This document shows positions 15,678 to 26,938 of a DNA stretch of 64,000 bases, in pieces. The first letter of the stretch is position 1; each line of letters opens with the position of its first letter. The stretch comes from Mycolicibacterium fortuitum subsp. fortuitum (GTDB taxonomy: Bacteria; Actinomycetota; Actinomycetes; Mycobacteriales; Mycobacteriaceae), in assembly GCF_022179545.1 (NCBI RefSeq), contig NZ_AP025518.1, forward strand, positions 4,960,001-5,024,000. Direction: 5' to 3'. The position numbers and the translations under genes are program-made. The notes under the pieces are model-generated. The model saw only the letters and a list, made by a program, of their open reading frames with translations. It was not told where the DNA came from and did not search any database.

Positions 15678-16076
15678 ATGCCGAGCAGTATCGCGAATTC
15701 GATTGCCGTAGTTGCCGAACGGATCGCGGCAACACTGGGACCACGCGTGATGCGGGTGATCGCCCGGTTCAACAAGTACGTCACCAATCCGCTGCAACGG
15801 CTGTGGGCGCCGTGGCTGCCCTACATGGCCGTCATCGAGCACACCGGCCGCAAGTCGGGCAAGCCGTACCGGACCCCGGTCATGGCGTTCGTCGACAACA
15901 AGTCGGTCAGGATCGTGCTGAACTACGGCGAGCACTCCGACTGGGTGCGCAACGTCCGCGCCGCCGGAACGGCCCAGGTGAGGCACCGCGGCCGGCGCTA
16001 CCAGCTGACCAACCCCCGCATCATCCCGGCCAGCGACCAGAAGGCCCGGTTCGTCGCCACGCTGACCGCGCCGTGA
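15678..16076 (+). CDS. F420-type nitroreductase-family (Ddn/DUF385-like) protein
   Basis: The 132-residue product is a paralogue of 10330-10716: FNKYVTNPLQRLWAPWLPY, HTGRKSGKPYRTPVM, GEHSDWVRNVRAAG and YQLTNPRII match the same positions. It is predicted to be a small deazaflavin-binding oxidoreductase. It starts 124 nt beyond the tRNA gene on the opposite strand. A stable hairpin follows the stop. The substrate is unknown. Confidence 0.85.
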   Translation: MPSSIANSIAVVAERIAATLGPRVMRVIARFNKYVTNPLQRLWAPWLPYMAVIEHTGRKSGKPYRTPVMAFVDNKSVRIVLNYGEHSDWVRNVRAAGTAQVRHRGRRYQLTNPRIIPASDQKARFVATLTAP

Positions 16077-16081
16077 GTGTC

Positions 16082-16122
16082 GGCTTGTGTGCGAAGTTCG
16101 GCCAAGAACTCGCACACAAGCC
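16082..16122. terminator. Stable hairpin after the F420-type gene
   Basis: Arms 16082-16099 and 16106-16122 (core GGCTTGTGTGCGA / TCGCACACAAGCC) form 17 pairs with one bulged A and a 6-nt loop, starting 6 nt after the stop. It probably ends transcription before the ABC operon. It may belong to a dispersed mycobacterial palindrome type. Confidence 0.6.
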
Positions 16123-16181
16123 AACGTTGGACAAGGGCGCCGGGCGTAGGCTGCGGATATCCCGACTCCCGGGAGGCTGCG

Positions 16182-16895
16182 ATGCCCGAACTGGCCATCG
16201 AACTGCGCGACGTCGTGCGCGAGTACAAGGTCGGCGGCCAGACGGTGCGCGCCCTCGACGAGATCAGCCTGCACCTCAACGGCGGGCAGTTCGTGTCGAT
16301 CATCGGGCCCTCCGGCGCAGGTAAGAGCACGCTGCTGCACCTGCTGGGCGCGCTGGACTCCCCCGACTCGGGATCGATCACCTTCGACGGCGAAGAGATC
16401 GGGCGACTGGGCGACGAGCAGCAGTCGGCTTTCCGCCACCACCGGGTGGGCTTCGTGTTCCAGTTCTTCAATCTCCTGCCCACCCTGTCGGCCTGGGAGA
16501 ACGTGGCCGTCCCGAAGCTGCTCGACGGGGTCCGGCTCGGCAAGGTCAAACCACAGGCCGTGGAGCTGCTGGACCGCGTCGGCCTGGGCAACCGGACCGA
16601 GCACCGGCCATCCGAACTGTCCGGCGGCCAGATGCAGCGCGTCGCGGTGGCCCGGGCCATGATGATGGACCCGCCGCTGATCCTCGCCGACGAACCGACG
16701 GGCAATCTGGACTCGACGACGGGTGCGGCGATCCTGACCCTGCTCGGCGAGGTCGCCCACGAGGAGGGCCTGGGTCGCCTGGTGGTGATGGTGACCCACA
16801 ACGCCGAGGCCGCGGCCGCCACCGACCGAGTGATCACCTTGCAGGACGGCCGGCTCGGCTCCGACGAGATGTCGGTGGTGCCGGGCTCGGTCTGA
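16182..16895 (+). CDS. ABC transporter ATP-binding protein (MacB/LolD type)
   Basis: The 237-residue product carries the standard nucleotide-binding domain: Walker A GPSGAGKST (about 45-53), Q-loop in FVFQFFNLLPT, signature LSGGQMQR, Walker B LILADEPTGNLD and H-loop VTHN. The NLLPT and EPTGNLD wording is typical of the MacB/LolD/FtsE class that pairs with FtsX-type permeases. ATG 16182 follows GGGAGG; the longer frame from 16077 runs through the upstream hairpin. The permease gene starts at the stop codon. Confidence 0.92.
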   Translation: MPELAIELRDVVREYKVGGQTVRALDEISLHLNGGQFVSIIGPSGAGKSTLLHLLGALDSPDSGSITFDGEEIGRLGDEQQSAFRHHRVGFVFQFFNLLPTLSAWENVAVPKLLDGVRLGKVKPQAVELLDRVGLGNRTEHRPSELSGGQMQRVAVARAMMMDPPLILADEPTGNLDSTTGAAILTLLGEVAHEEGLGRLVVMVTHNAEAAAATDRVITLQDGRLGSDEMSVVPGSV

Positions 16896-19408
16896 TGTTC
16901 TTCGCGCGAGCGCTCATCACCAGACTCGCAGCCGCAGCTAGTCGGCTCCGAGTGTTCAGCCTGCGCGAACTCATCGTGCACCGGCGGCGCACCCTCGCCT
17001 CGATCGCCGTAATGGCCGTGTCGGCAATGTATCTCGTGGCGATCCTCGGCATCTTCGGGTCCATCACCGGATCGGTCAACCGGCTGGCGGACGGCGTCGC
17101 CGGTATCGCCGCGCTTGAGGTTTCGGGTGTCACCGACGCGGGGTTTCCCGAATCGGTAGCAGCTGACGTCGCCAAGGTCCCCGGCGTCGCGACCGCCGCC
17201 CCCATGATCCGCATGACCGCGCCCACCGCGACCGAACCGGTCCTGCTGTTCGGTGCTGACAACCGCAGCCGTGCCCTGGAGGGCGCCCTCAAAGATGCGG
17301 TCGGTGTGCAGGTCCAAGCCCCCACCGCAGCCGAAGGTGTCCGCGTCGGCCCCGCCGTCGGTCACGCCAAAGGCGAGACGTTCCAGCTCGGCTCGGGCAC
17401 GGTTACTGTCTCCGAAGTCCTTGAGGGCAAGCAGCTCGCCGATCTCAACGGCGGCCACTATGTGCTGGCCCCACTCCCGTTGGCGCAGAAGGTCACCGGC
17501 AGACTGGGCCAGCTCGACTCGATCCTGATCACCACCACACCGGGCGCCGACCTCGCCACGGTGCGAGATCAGGTCACCGCGGCAGTGAACGGCCGGGCAC
17601 TGGTCGCCGCCCCGAGTTCGCGGGCGGCCCGCGCCGGTGACGGCGTCAAGCTGATGAACTACATGGCGCTGATGGGCGCGGCGGTCGCGCTGGTGGTCGG
17701 CGCGTTCCTGATCTACACCACGATGACGATGGCGATCGCCCAACGCCGCCCGGTCATCTCGATGCTGCGGGCCATCGGCGGTCGACGCGCCACCATCGTC
17801 CGCGACATGCTGGCCGAGGCCACGATCCTCGGACTGATCGGCGGCACCATCGGCTCACTGCTGGGAATTGTGTTGGGCCGCCTGGCCATCGGCCGGCTGC
17901 CACCGACCATGACCCAGGGCCTCGAAGCGCGCATCGAGTACTGGCTGCCCGGCTACGCCATCCCGGTGGCCATCGCCGCCACGGCACTCACCAGTGTGGC
18001 GGCGTCCGCCATGGCGGCCCGGCAGGTGTACAAGGTGTCGCCGATCGAGGCGCTGGCCCCGGTCGGCGTATCGGCGGCGGACAACGTGCCGCGCTGGCTG
18101 CGCATCGCCACCGGCCTCGCGGCGGTGGTGGTGCTGGCGGCGTCGATCGTGATCGTGTTCTACCAACCGGGTTCGGTCGCGTTCGTGGCGATCGCGGCCC
18201 TGTTCACCGCACAGATCGCACTCGGCTTCGCCCTCGCCGGCCCCATCGTCACAGCCACCGCGGCGGTAGCGCGCCTGTTCGGATCGGCCGGTGCACTGGG
18301 CGCGGCCACCGTCGAGCGGGCACCACGGCGCGTGTGGGCCACGGTGATGACCGTTCTGATCGCCGTCGTGACGACCGTGGTGATCACCGGCACGAACAAC
18401 GACATGATCCGCTCGGCGCGTGATGTGTTCGCCCCGGTCGCCGACGTGGACGTCTGGGTGAGTGCTAATCCGCCCGACGAGTACCCCACCGGTCTACTGC
18501 CCCAAGGTCTTACCCAGAACGTCACCGAGGTGCCCGGCGTTGCGAAGGTCACCGAGGGCGCCCTGGGCTTCGCCGTCGTGGGCGGCACCCGCGTCATGCT
18601 CGACGGCTTCGCCCCCGGCAGCCACGATGCCCTCTTCCGCGCGCTGGACGACCAGACCCGCAGCGACGTGCTCGCCGGTCGTGGCGTGGTGCTCTCCCAG
18701 AACCTGGGCAAGACCCTCGATGTCCGAGTCGGCGATGACCTGCAGCTGCAGACCCCGCACGGCCCCCGGCAGGCGAAGGTACTGGCGCTGGTCCCCTACT
18801 TCTCGACCGTGATCGGCACGGTCGGAATGGGGCTGGACCAGATGCGCACCTGGTTCGACCGACCGGGGTCGACAACGCTGCAGGTCACGGCCACCAAGGG
18901 AACCGATCCCAATCGCCTGCTGGCCAACATCGGTCACGTCGTGCCGGCGCCCAACCACGCTTATGACGGCCGCACCGCCCTGGCCGGACTGGAAGCGCCG
19001 CTGCACCAGAGCATGTTGATCGCCAACGCGGTGTGGATCATCGTGGTGTTCGTCGCCGCGGTCGCGCTGCTGAACACCCTGACACTGTCGGTGCTCGAGC
19101 GGCGCCGTGAGATCGGGGTGCTGCGCGCGATGGGATCCAGCCGCCGCTACACACTGGCCATGGTGCTGGCCGAGGCCGCGGCCATCGGCATCGTGGGCGG
19201 CATCCTGGGCCTGCTGCTCGGTCTGATCGACCAGTGGCTGTTCAGCCTCGTCAGCGGCGACATCATGAACTTCAACGTCATCTTCCGGCCGAGCCCGATG
19301 GCGCTGGTGTTCACTCTCGGTGCGCTGGCCATCAGCCTGCTGGGCTCGCTGCCTCCGGCGCGACGGGCCGCGCGGCTCAACATCATCGAGGCCGTCAGCG
19401 TCGAATAG
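16895..19408 (+). CDS. ABC transporter permease with two FtsX domains
   Basis: The 837-residue membrane protein has a first helix near 45-65, an extracytoplasmic domain, two blocks of FtsX-type helices (about 250-390 with MLRAIGGRRATIVRDML, and about 700-830 with RRREIGVLRAMGSSRRYTL) and further helices near 400-480. This is the actinobacterial double-FtsX layout working with a LolD/MacB-type ATPase, in efflux or mechanotransmission rather than import. Substrate unknown. The ATG overlaps the ATPase stop (TGATG). The 3' end overlaps the convergent methyltransferase gene by 14 nt. Confidence 0.88.
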   Translation: MFFARALITRLAAAASRLRVFSLRELIVHRRRTLASIAVMAVSAMYLVAILGIFGSITGSVNRLADGVAGIAALEVSGVTDAGFPESVAADVAKVPGVATAAPMIRMTAPTATEPVLLFGADNRSRALEGALKDAVGVQVQAPTAAEGVRVGPAVGHAKGETFQLGSGTVTVSEVLEGKQLADLNGGHYVLAPLPLAQKVTGRLGQLDSILITTTPGADLATVRDQVTAAVNGRALVAAPSSRAARAGDGVKLMNYMALMGAAVALVVGAFLIYTTMTMAIAQRRPVISMLRAIGGRRATIVRDMLAEATILGLIGGTIGSLLGIVLGRLAIGRLPPTMTQGLEARIEYWLPGYAIPVAIAATALTSVAASAMAARQVYKVSPIEALAPVGVSAADNVPRWLRIATGLAAVVVLAASIVIVFYQPGSVAFVAIAALFTAQIALGFALAGPIVTATAAVARLFGSAGALGAATVERAPRRVWATVMTVLIAVVTTVVITGTNNDMIRSARDVFAPVADVDVWVSANPPDEYPTGLLPQGLTQNVTEVPGVAKVTEGALGFAVVGGTRVMLDGFAPGSHDALFRALDDQTRSDVLAGRGVVLSQNLGKTLDVRVGDDLQLQTPHGPRQAKVLALVPYFSTVIGTVGMGLDQMRTWFDRPGSTTLQVTATKGTDPNRLLANIGHVVPAPNHAYDGRTALAGLEAPLHQSMLIANAVWIIVVFVAAVALLNTLTLSVLERRREIGVLRAMGSSRRYTLAMVLAEAAAIGIVGGILGLLLGLIDQWLFSLVSGDIMNFNVIFRPSPMALVFTLGALAISLLGSLPPARRAARLNIIEAVSVE

Positions 19409-20018
19409 TGGCGACGCCCTGCAGATGTGGTGTGCACGGCGGCGGCACCAGGGTCCGCTGGGTACTGCGCAGCCCACTGGTGTCGAACCCGGCCGCGGCG
19501 ATGGCGTCGACAGTGCGACGGTTCGGTTCACAGCCCGATGACAGCCATGCCCACGGCCTGGCGATCAGGTCCTGGAACCGCCCCATCAAGCCCTCGCCGC
19601 GGACATGCTCCAGAACCACCAACCGGCCATCGGGCTCCAGCACACGCCGGATCTCACCGAGCGTGGCCGCAACGTCGTCGACCGAACACAACACCAGCCC
19701 GACATGGACCGAGTCGAAACTGTTGTCCGGAAATGGAATCGCCTCCCCCGCCCCGTCGACGACATCCACCGAGATTCCGTGGCGCCGGGCCAGGGCACGC
19801 GCCATCCGGCGCATCGCCGGCTCCGGCTCCACTGCGGCAACCGATGTCACCGCACCCGGAACGAACAGCAGATCGGTCCCCGGTCCGACGCCGACCAGTA
19901 GCAACCGGCCGGTCGCATGGCTCATCGCCGACCGCCGGTAACGGCGGTAGAAAAGCCTGTCGAATATCGGCATACCGAGCCGATACACATACGGGAACAA
20001 CGGATTACGGTGCTTCAA
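19395..20018 (-). CDS. Class I SAM-dependent methyltransferase
   Basis: The 207-residue product has a Rossmann methyltransferase core: LLLVGVGPGTDL (motif I), AAVEPEPAMRRMA, GAGEAIPFPDNSFDSVHVGLVL and RRVLEPDGRLVVLEHVRGEG. The N-terminus HRNPLFPYVYRLGMPIFDR resembles mycobacterial methyltransferases of the phosphatidylethanolamine-methylase-like type. I chose TTG 20018 because it overlaps the upstream stop (TTGA) and keeps that N-terminal block; ATG 19973 is an alternative. It is the last gene of a three-gene operon with DUF4389 and an FAD monooxygenase. Substrate unknown. Confidence 0.8.
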   Translation of the reverse strand: MKHRNPLFPYVYRLGMPIFDRLFYRRYRRSAMSHATGRLLLVGVGPGTDLLFVPGAVTSVAAVEPEPAMRRMARALARRHGISVDVVDGAGEAIPFPDNSFDSVHVGLVLCSVDDVAATLGEIRRVLEPDGRLVVLEHVRGEGLMGRFQDLIARPWAWLSSGCEPNRRTVDAIAAAGFDTSGLRSTQRTLVPPPCTPHLQGVATIRR

Positions 20019-20608
20019 TATTTGCTGCCCAGATCCAATCGGAAGGGTGGATATTCGTCGCTCATCAACGACACGTAGGCGGCGACCCGGTAACGCCAGC
20101 GGACCATGCCCATCAGCAGGTCGAACATGTCCTCCGACACCGTCCCTCGGGCCAACAACCGCACCGCGGAGATGACGCACAGCACTTGCAGCAGTGGCTC
20201 CATCGCCCAGCACATGATGATCTGCGGCAGTGCCAACAGCCACCACTTGACCAATACCGCCCAGTTGACCAGCTTTTCGGGGTAGTCGACGTCGAGATCT
20301 CCCGGATAGTCAGGGTCTGTCTTGAGACTGAATGGCGGATATCTGTCGGTGGTGTTCATCGGGAAGCGGTAGTTCATCACCCGCCACGACCACCGCAGCA
20401 CGCCGACGTTGAAGTCGAACAGGGGCCGCGGATAGCGGCCCGTGCACAGAATGGCCACCCCGGCGGCCAGAGTCGAAAAGGGGTACACCAGGTACAGGCC
20501 GATCAGGATCGGATAGTGCGGCACCGCCAGCACGCACCATTTGAACAACCACAGCCAGCGGGACGGCACGTCGATCGCGCCGCGCACCCGCACGCCCTCA
20601 GAGGGCAT
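20015..20608 (-). CDS. DUF4389 membrane protein
   Basis: The 197-residue product has two hydrophobic hairpins (about 18-50 and 115-150) and twice the block RYPPF/EYPPF with R.WRV.Y before it, the duplicated pattern of DUF4389 proteins. It is likely a small integral membrane protein of unknown role. ATG 20608 overlaps the monooxygenase stop by 11 nt and its own stop overlaps the methyltransferase start, so the three are translated as a unit. Confidence 0.8.
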   Translation of the reverse strand: MPSEGVRVRGAIDVPSRWLWLFKWCVLAVPHYPILIGLYLVYPFSTLAAGVAILCTGRYPRPLFDFNVGVLRWSWRVMNYRFPMNTTDRYPPFSLKTDPDYPGDLDVDYPEKLVNWAVLVKWWLLALPQIIMCWAMEPLLQVLCVISAVRLLARGTVSEDMFDLLMGMVRWRYRVAAYVSLMSDEYPPFRLDLGSKY

Positions 20609-21851
20609 GTTCACCACGTCCCGCACTTGTGGCGGCGGCCAGGTCCCGGCTGATCCCCGCAGACATCCGGCGATGGCTGACCAGCCGCAGGAACGTCGCC
20701 AACATCCAGGTCATGAACCGGTCCGAGACCATGGCGGCGGGCTTGAGCACCGCCTCGCCATGCGACACCTGCAGCGAGGCCACCCTCGATACCGCCGCCA
20801 CTCGGTGCCGCCGGGTCTTCTCGTACCAGCGCAGCGCAGCGGACACATCCCCAACCATGCCGGCCTGAAAATCAGACAGCGCCTTGCACAGCACCATCGT
20901 GTCGAGCAACGCCTGGTTGGTGCCCTGCGCCAAGGTCGGCGGCATCGTGTGGGCGGCATCGCCCAGCAGGGTCACGGGCCCGCGCCCAGGACCAGGAATG
21001 GGATGGCGGAAATGGGGATACGGCGAATGCGCGAGATCCGAGTCGCTCAGCGTTGCGAGCAGCCGATCGACCTGGTCGGACCATCCGGTGAAACGCGCGC
21101 GGATGACCTCGATCGGGCTATCCGGCCGGACGAACTCAGGCGACCACGGTAGATCGAACCACCACTGCACCTCGGTGCCACCGGCCGGCCAGAGGCCGAG
21201 GTTGCCGTGCTCGCCGATGACGAGCATCGCGACGTGTTCGTCGGTGCCCTCGGGCAGGATTCCCAGCCCCTGCCAACTACACCAGCCGGTGGGTACGGCG
21301 GGTGGTGCGCCGACGATCTTCCGCACCGTGGAGTGCAGGCCGTCCGCGCCGATCACCAGATCACCCTCCGCACAACTGCCGTCGGCGAACTCGACCCGCG
21401 CTCCGGTGCCGCTTTCGGCGACCCCGACAACGTGGGCACTGCACCGAATCCGTTCGGCGGGAAAACCTTCCAGCAGCCGTTCGAGCAACACCCGCCGGGG
21501 CACCATCCGTACCGGGGCACCCATGCGGTTCACGATCGCGGTCACGTCCAACGTGGTCAGCCGACGTCCCGTCGACATCATGACCCGCACGGTGGACAAC
21601 TGCTGGCCCGCGCCCTCCATCTCGACACCGAGTTGCGCCAGCACGGTTTCGCCGTTGGACCAGATGGTCACGGCGCCACCGCCGGCGCGGACCTCGGGCC
21701 GCTGCTCGAACACCGTGACGTCATGGCCGTCTCGCAGCAATCCCCGGGCAATCGAGATACCGCCCACCCCCGCGCCCACAACCAGAACCCGCAGCGACGC
21801 TTTCGGCGCTGACTCGTAGTGGTGCCGGCCCTGGGGCTGTATCGGGCCCAC
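20598..21851 (-). CDS. FAD-dependent monooxygenase (PHBH-like)
   Basis: The 417-residue product has the N-terminal FAD fold VLVVGAGVGGISIARGLL (about 22-39), an Arg/Gly-rich second block (DLVIGADGLHSTVR) and the third FAD motif LLGDAAHTMPPTLAQG near residue 290, the set of group A flavoprotein monooxygenases. These hydroxylate aromatic or polyketide-like substrates using NAD(P)H and O2. It starts at GTG 21851. As first gene of the operon with DUF4389 and a methyltransferase, it may act on a small hydrophobic metabolite that is then methylated (inference). Confidence 0.85.
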   Translation of the reverse strand: MGPIQPQGRHHYESAPKASLRVLVVGAGVGGISIARGLLRDGHDVTVFEQRPEVRAGGGAVTIWSNGETVLAQLGVEMEGAGQQLSTVRVMMSTGRRLTTLDVTAIVNRMGAPVRMVPRRVLLERLLEGFPAERIRCSAHVVGVAESGTGARVEFADGSCAEGDLVIGADGLHSTVRKIVGAPPAVPTGWCSWQGLGILPEGTDEHVAMLVIGEHGNLGLWPAGGTEVQWWFDLPWSPEFVRPDSPIEVIRARFTGWSDQVDRLLATLSDSDLAHSPYPHFRHPIPGPGRGPVTLLGDAAHTMPPTLAQGTNQALLDTMVLCKALSDFQAGMVGDVSAALRWYEKTRRHRVAAVSRVASLQVSHGEAVLKPAAMVSDRFMTWMLATFLRLVSHRRMSAGISRDLAAATSAGRGEHAL

Positions 21852-21906
21852 GGCCTCAATTTATGTCCGATGCGGGCCCGCTGTACAGGTCTTCCCCCGT
21901 GAAGTC

Positions 21907-22638
21907 CTATGCCGGGACGGCCAGGCCGGCGCGGACGACGACCACCGGTCGCGGGAAGCGCAACGTGGCGCAGGCGTCGTCGAGGGTCATCTCGATCGCC
22001 TGAGCGAGCGTGAACAAGTTCTCCGGCCCCGCGTCCAGGTCGAACCCGCCGCCGACCAGCACCCGGGTCAGTACCGTGCCATGGGCCCGACGAATGTCGG
22101 CCATCACCGCGATGAGGTCACCGACCGCGTCCGGATAGGCGGCGAAACAGTCCTGCCGCGAATCGATTTCGCGGTACAGACCGACGAGGTCCAACCGGGG
22201 CCCCTTGATCGCAGCAGATACCGCGTCAGCGTCGGTGACCCCGAGAATCACCCGCTGGCGACGATGTCGCACCGCACACGACGCGAGCAGCTGGATCTGA
22301 TCGACATCGGTCACCACCACCCGACCCACTCCGAGGTTCGCACTGCAGAACACCAGTTCGTCACCACTGAACCCGTCGGCGTCCACCATCAGACGCATCG
22401 GATGAATGCCGGCCCCGATGGCCACCGTGAGGTCTGCGCTGCCACGAACAGCCACGATCGAACCGTGGTCTCGCACCCACTTGGCCACATTGTTGTCCCG
22501 AAGCGCGCGGGCCGGCAGAGCGAGCTCGACGGGATCGAGGGAGCGGCAGTACGCGGCGCACCGTCGCATGGCTTCGCGCTCAGGCGAGGCCTGCGACGTC
22601 GCCGAAGATGTGGACCAAAACCCTGCCGTGATTGTCAC
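21907..22638 (-). CDS. LysA-like PLP-barrel pseudoenzyme
   Basis: The 243-residue product aligns by eye with only the N-terminal TIM barrel of ornithine/diaminopimelate decarboxylases: ALPARALRDNNVAKWV, AVRGSADLTVAIGAGI, LVFCSANLGVGRVVVTDVDQI, LVGGGFDL and a C-terminal RFPRPVVVVRAGLA. The PLP Lys of the A-K-A motif is replaced by Arg44, the EPGR phosphate motif reads RAGL, and the C-terminal beta domain is missing. A catalytic role is therefore unlikely. GTG 22638 follows GAGG; the in-frame extension to 22818 is poorly supported. It diverges from the kdp operon. Confidence 0.65.
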   Translation of the reverse strand: MTITAGFWSTSSATSQASPEREAMRRCAAYCRSLDPVELALPARALRDNNVAKWVRDHGSIVAVRGSADLTVAIGAGIHPMRLMVDADGFSGDELVFCSANLGVGRVVVTDVDQIQLLASCAVRHRRQRVILGVTDADAVSAAIKGPRLDLVGLYREIDSRQDCFAAYPDAVGDLIAVMADIRRAHGTVLTRVLVGGGFDLDAGPENLFTLAQAIEMTLDDACATLRFPRPVVVVRAGLAVPA

Positions 22639-22950
22639 CGAAACCTCTTCTTCACTGCGCGCGGCCCGATGCCGTCGCGGCTGCTTCGAGCCTCCCGCCG
22701 GCTCGCAGGCCCGGCCAGGATCCTTGCGGTCTCTTGACGCCGAGCCGCCGAACTTTGGCGCTGTCTTGACGGTGCGTAAACAGCGCAGGCACGGCTGAAA
22801 TTCACCGCCGGACTTCACCAGAAAGATCCCGTTAAGGACCGCCCGCCGGCCGTAAGGAAGACATAAAGATCGGCGTCGGCCGCCTCGGGCGGACGGATGG
22901 TTGTGAGCGGGTCGCCGAGATACGGCGTCCGTACACCTATGGGAGAACCC
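22639..22950. promoter_or_regulatory. Divergent spacer upstream of the kdp operon
   Basis: The 312-nt spacer between the LysA-like gene and the first kdp peptide has no credible ORF. It should carry the kdp promoter and KdpE site. An A-rich stretch (22852-22872, containing GTAAGGAAGACATAAAG) stands out in the GC-rich context, but I cannot assign a KdpE box by eye. Confidence 0.4.
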
Positions 22951-23034
22951 ATGTCCGTAGTGGTGTTCATCGGGCTGACAGTGGCGGTCTTCGCGCTGCT
23001 CGGTCTGGTGCAGAAGTTGGTCGAGGGACTGTGA
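22951..23034 (+). CDS. 27-aa membrane peptide upstream of kdpF
   Basis: ATG 22951 follows GGGAGA. The product is one hydrophobic helix ([18 protein letters not shown]) with a short polar end, very similar in size and layout to KdpF. Its stop overlaps the kdpF start (GTGA), so it is translationally coupled to the pump operon. I infer a small accessory subunit or KdpF-like stabiliser of the Kdp complex. It is below usual annotation length limits. Confidence 0.6.
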   Translation: MSVVVFIGLTVAVFALLGLVQKLVEGL

Positions 23035-23120
23035 GCTACGAAAACGTCGTCGGCCTGGTCCTGGCGGTCCTCATCGCGCTGTTTCTCTTCGCGGCGCTGT
23101 TGTTTCCGGAAAGGTTCTAG
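23031..23120 (+). CDS. kdpF: KdpF, small subunit of the K+-transporting ATPase
   Basis: The 29-residue product is a single hydrophobic helix ([20 protein letters not shown]) ending in PERF, which matches the short KdpF subunit that stabilises KdpABC in the membrane. GTG 23031 overlaps the upstream stop by 4 nt, and kdpA starts on its last base. Confidence 0.82.
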   Translation: MSYENVVGLVLAVLIALFLFAALLFPERF

Positions 23121-24789
23121 TGACTACAACAACAGCGGGGATCGTCTTCCTCGTCGTCCTGGTCGTCGCGGTGGCCGCGGTCCACGTGCCGCTCGGCGAC
23201 TACATGTACCGCGTATACACCTCGGAGCGGCATTCGCGCGCCGAGCGGGTCATCTACCGGTTGATCGGCGCCGACCCGAAGGCCGAGCAGACCTGGGGCG
23301 CATATGCCCGCAGCGTGCTGGCCTTCTCGGCGATCAGCATCCTGTTCCTGTTCACCTTGCAGTTGGTACAGGGCAAGTTACCGTTGCGTCTCAACGACCC
23401 GGGCACACCGATGACACCGGCACTGGCCTGGAACACCGCCGTCAGCTTCGTGACGAATACCAACTGGCAGGCCTACTCCGGTGAATCCACGCAGGGCCAC
23501 CTGGTGCAGATGGCCGGCCTGGCCGTGCAGAACTTCGTCTCCGCCGCGGTCGGAATGGCGGTGGCAATGACGTTGGTGCGCGGCCTGGTTCGGCGCAACA
23601 CCGGTGACCTCGGCAACTTCTGGGTGGACCTGGTGCGGGGCAATCTCCGCATCCTGCTGCCGATTTCGATCGTCGGTGCACTGATTCTCGTGAGCGGCGG
23701 GGTCATCCAGAACTTTGCGCTACACACCGAGGTGATCAACACTCTGGTCGGTGGGACACAGACCATTCCGGGCGGTCCGGTCGCCAGCCAGGAAGTCATC
23801 AAACTGTTGGGCACCAACGGCGGCGGCTTCTTCAACGCCAACTCGGCCCATCCGTTCGAGAACCCCACCACCTGGACGAACTGGGTGGAGATCTTCCTGA
23901 TCCTGATGATCCCGTTCTCGTTGCCGCGCACATTCGGCCGCATGGTCGGCAGCCCCAGGCAGGGCCTGGCGATCGCGTCGGCCATGGGGGTGATCGCGAC
24001 CATCAGCGTCAGCCTGATGATGCTGTTCCAGTTGCAGGCTCACGGCACCGTGCCGACGGCGGCCGGGGCAGCCATGGAAGGTGTCGAGCAGCGCTTCGGC
24101 GTCGCCAACTCAGCCGTCTTCGCCGATGCGACCACACTGACGTCGACGGGTGCGGTGGACTCCTTCCACGACTCCTACACCAGCCTCGGCGGCATGATCA
24201 CCATGTTCAACATGCAGCTCGGCGAGGTGGCACCCGGCGGCGTCGGTTCGGGCCTCTACGGGATGCTAATCCTGGCGATCATCACGGTGTTCGTCGCCGG
24301 TCTGATGGTGGGCCGTACGCCGGAATACCTGGGCAAGAAAATCACCCCACGCGAGATCAAGCTGGCCGCAACCTATTTCCTCGTCACGCCCTTGATCGTG
24401 CTGACCGGCACCGCAGTCGCCATGGCCATGCCGGGCCAACGGGCGGGGATGCTCAACACCGGTCCGCACGGCCTGTCCGAGGTGCTCTACGCGTTCACCT
24501 CGGCCGCCAACAACAACGGCTCGGCATTCGCCGGCATCAGCGTCAACACCGAGTGGTACAACACCGCGCTCGGTCTGGCGATGGTGTTCGGCCGGTTCCT
24601 GCCGATCATCTTCGTGCTGGCGCTCGCCGGTTCATTGGCCCGCCAAGGCAAGACACCCGAATCCGTCGGCACCCTGCCCACTCATCGACCCCAGTTCGTC
24701 GGCATGGTTTCCGGCGTCACGCTGATCCTGGTCGCCCTCACCTTCTTGCCCATGCTCGCGCTCGGGCCCCTTGCTGAAGGAATTCACTG

Positions 24790-24790
<1 letters not shown>
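23120..24790 (+). CDS. kdpA: KdpA, K+-binding/translocating subunit
   Basis: The 556-residue integral membrane protein is the usual length for KdpA, with about ten helices and the four selectivity-filter-like loops, including [33 protein letters not shown] and [12 protein letters not shown]. KdpA carries K+ through the pump. GTG 23120 overlaps the kdpF stop by one base, and kdpB overlaps its stop by one base. Confidence 0.96.
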
Positions 24791-26937
<2,147 letters not shown>

Positions 26938-26938
26938 C

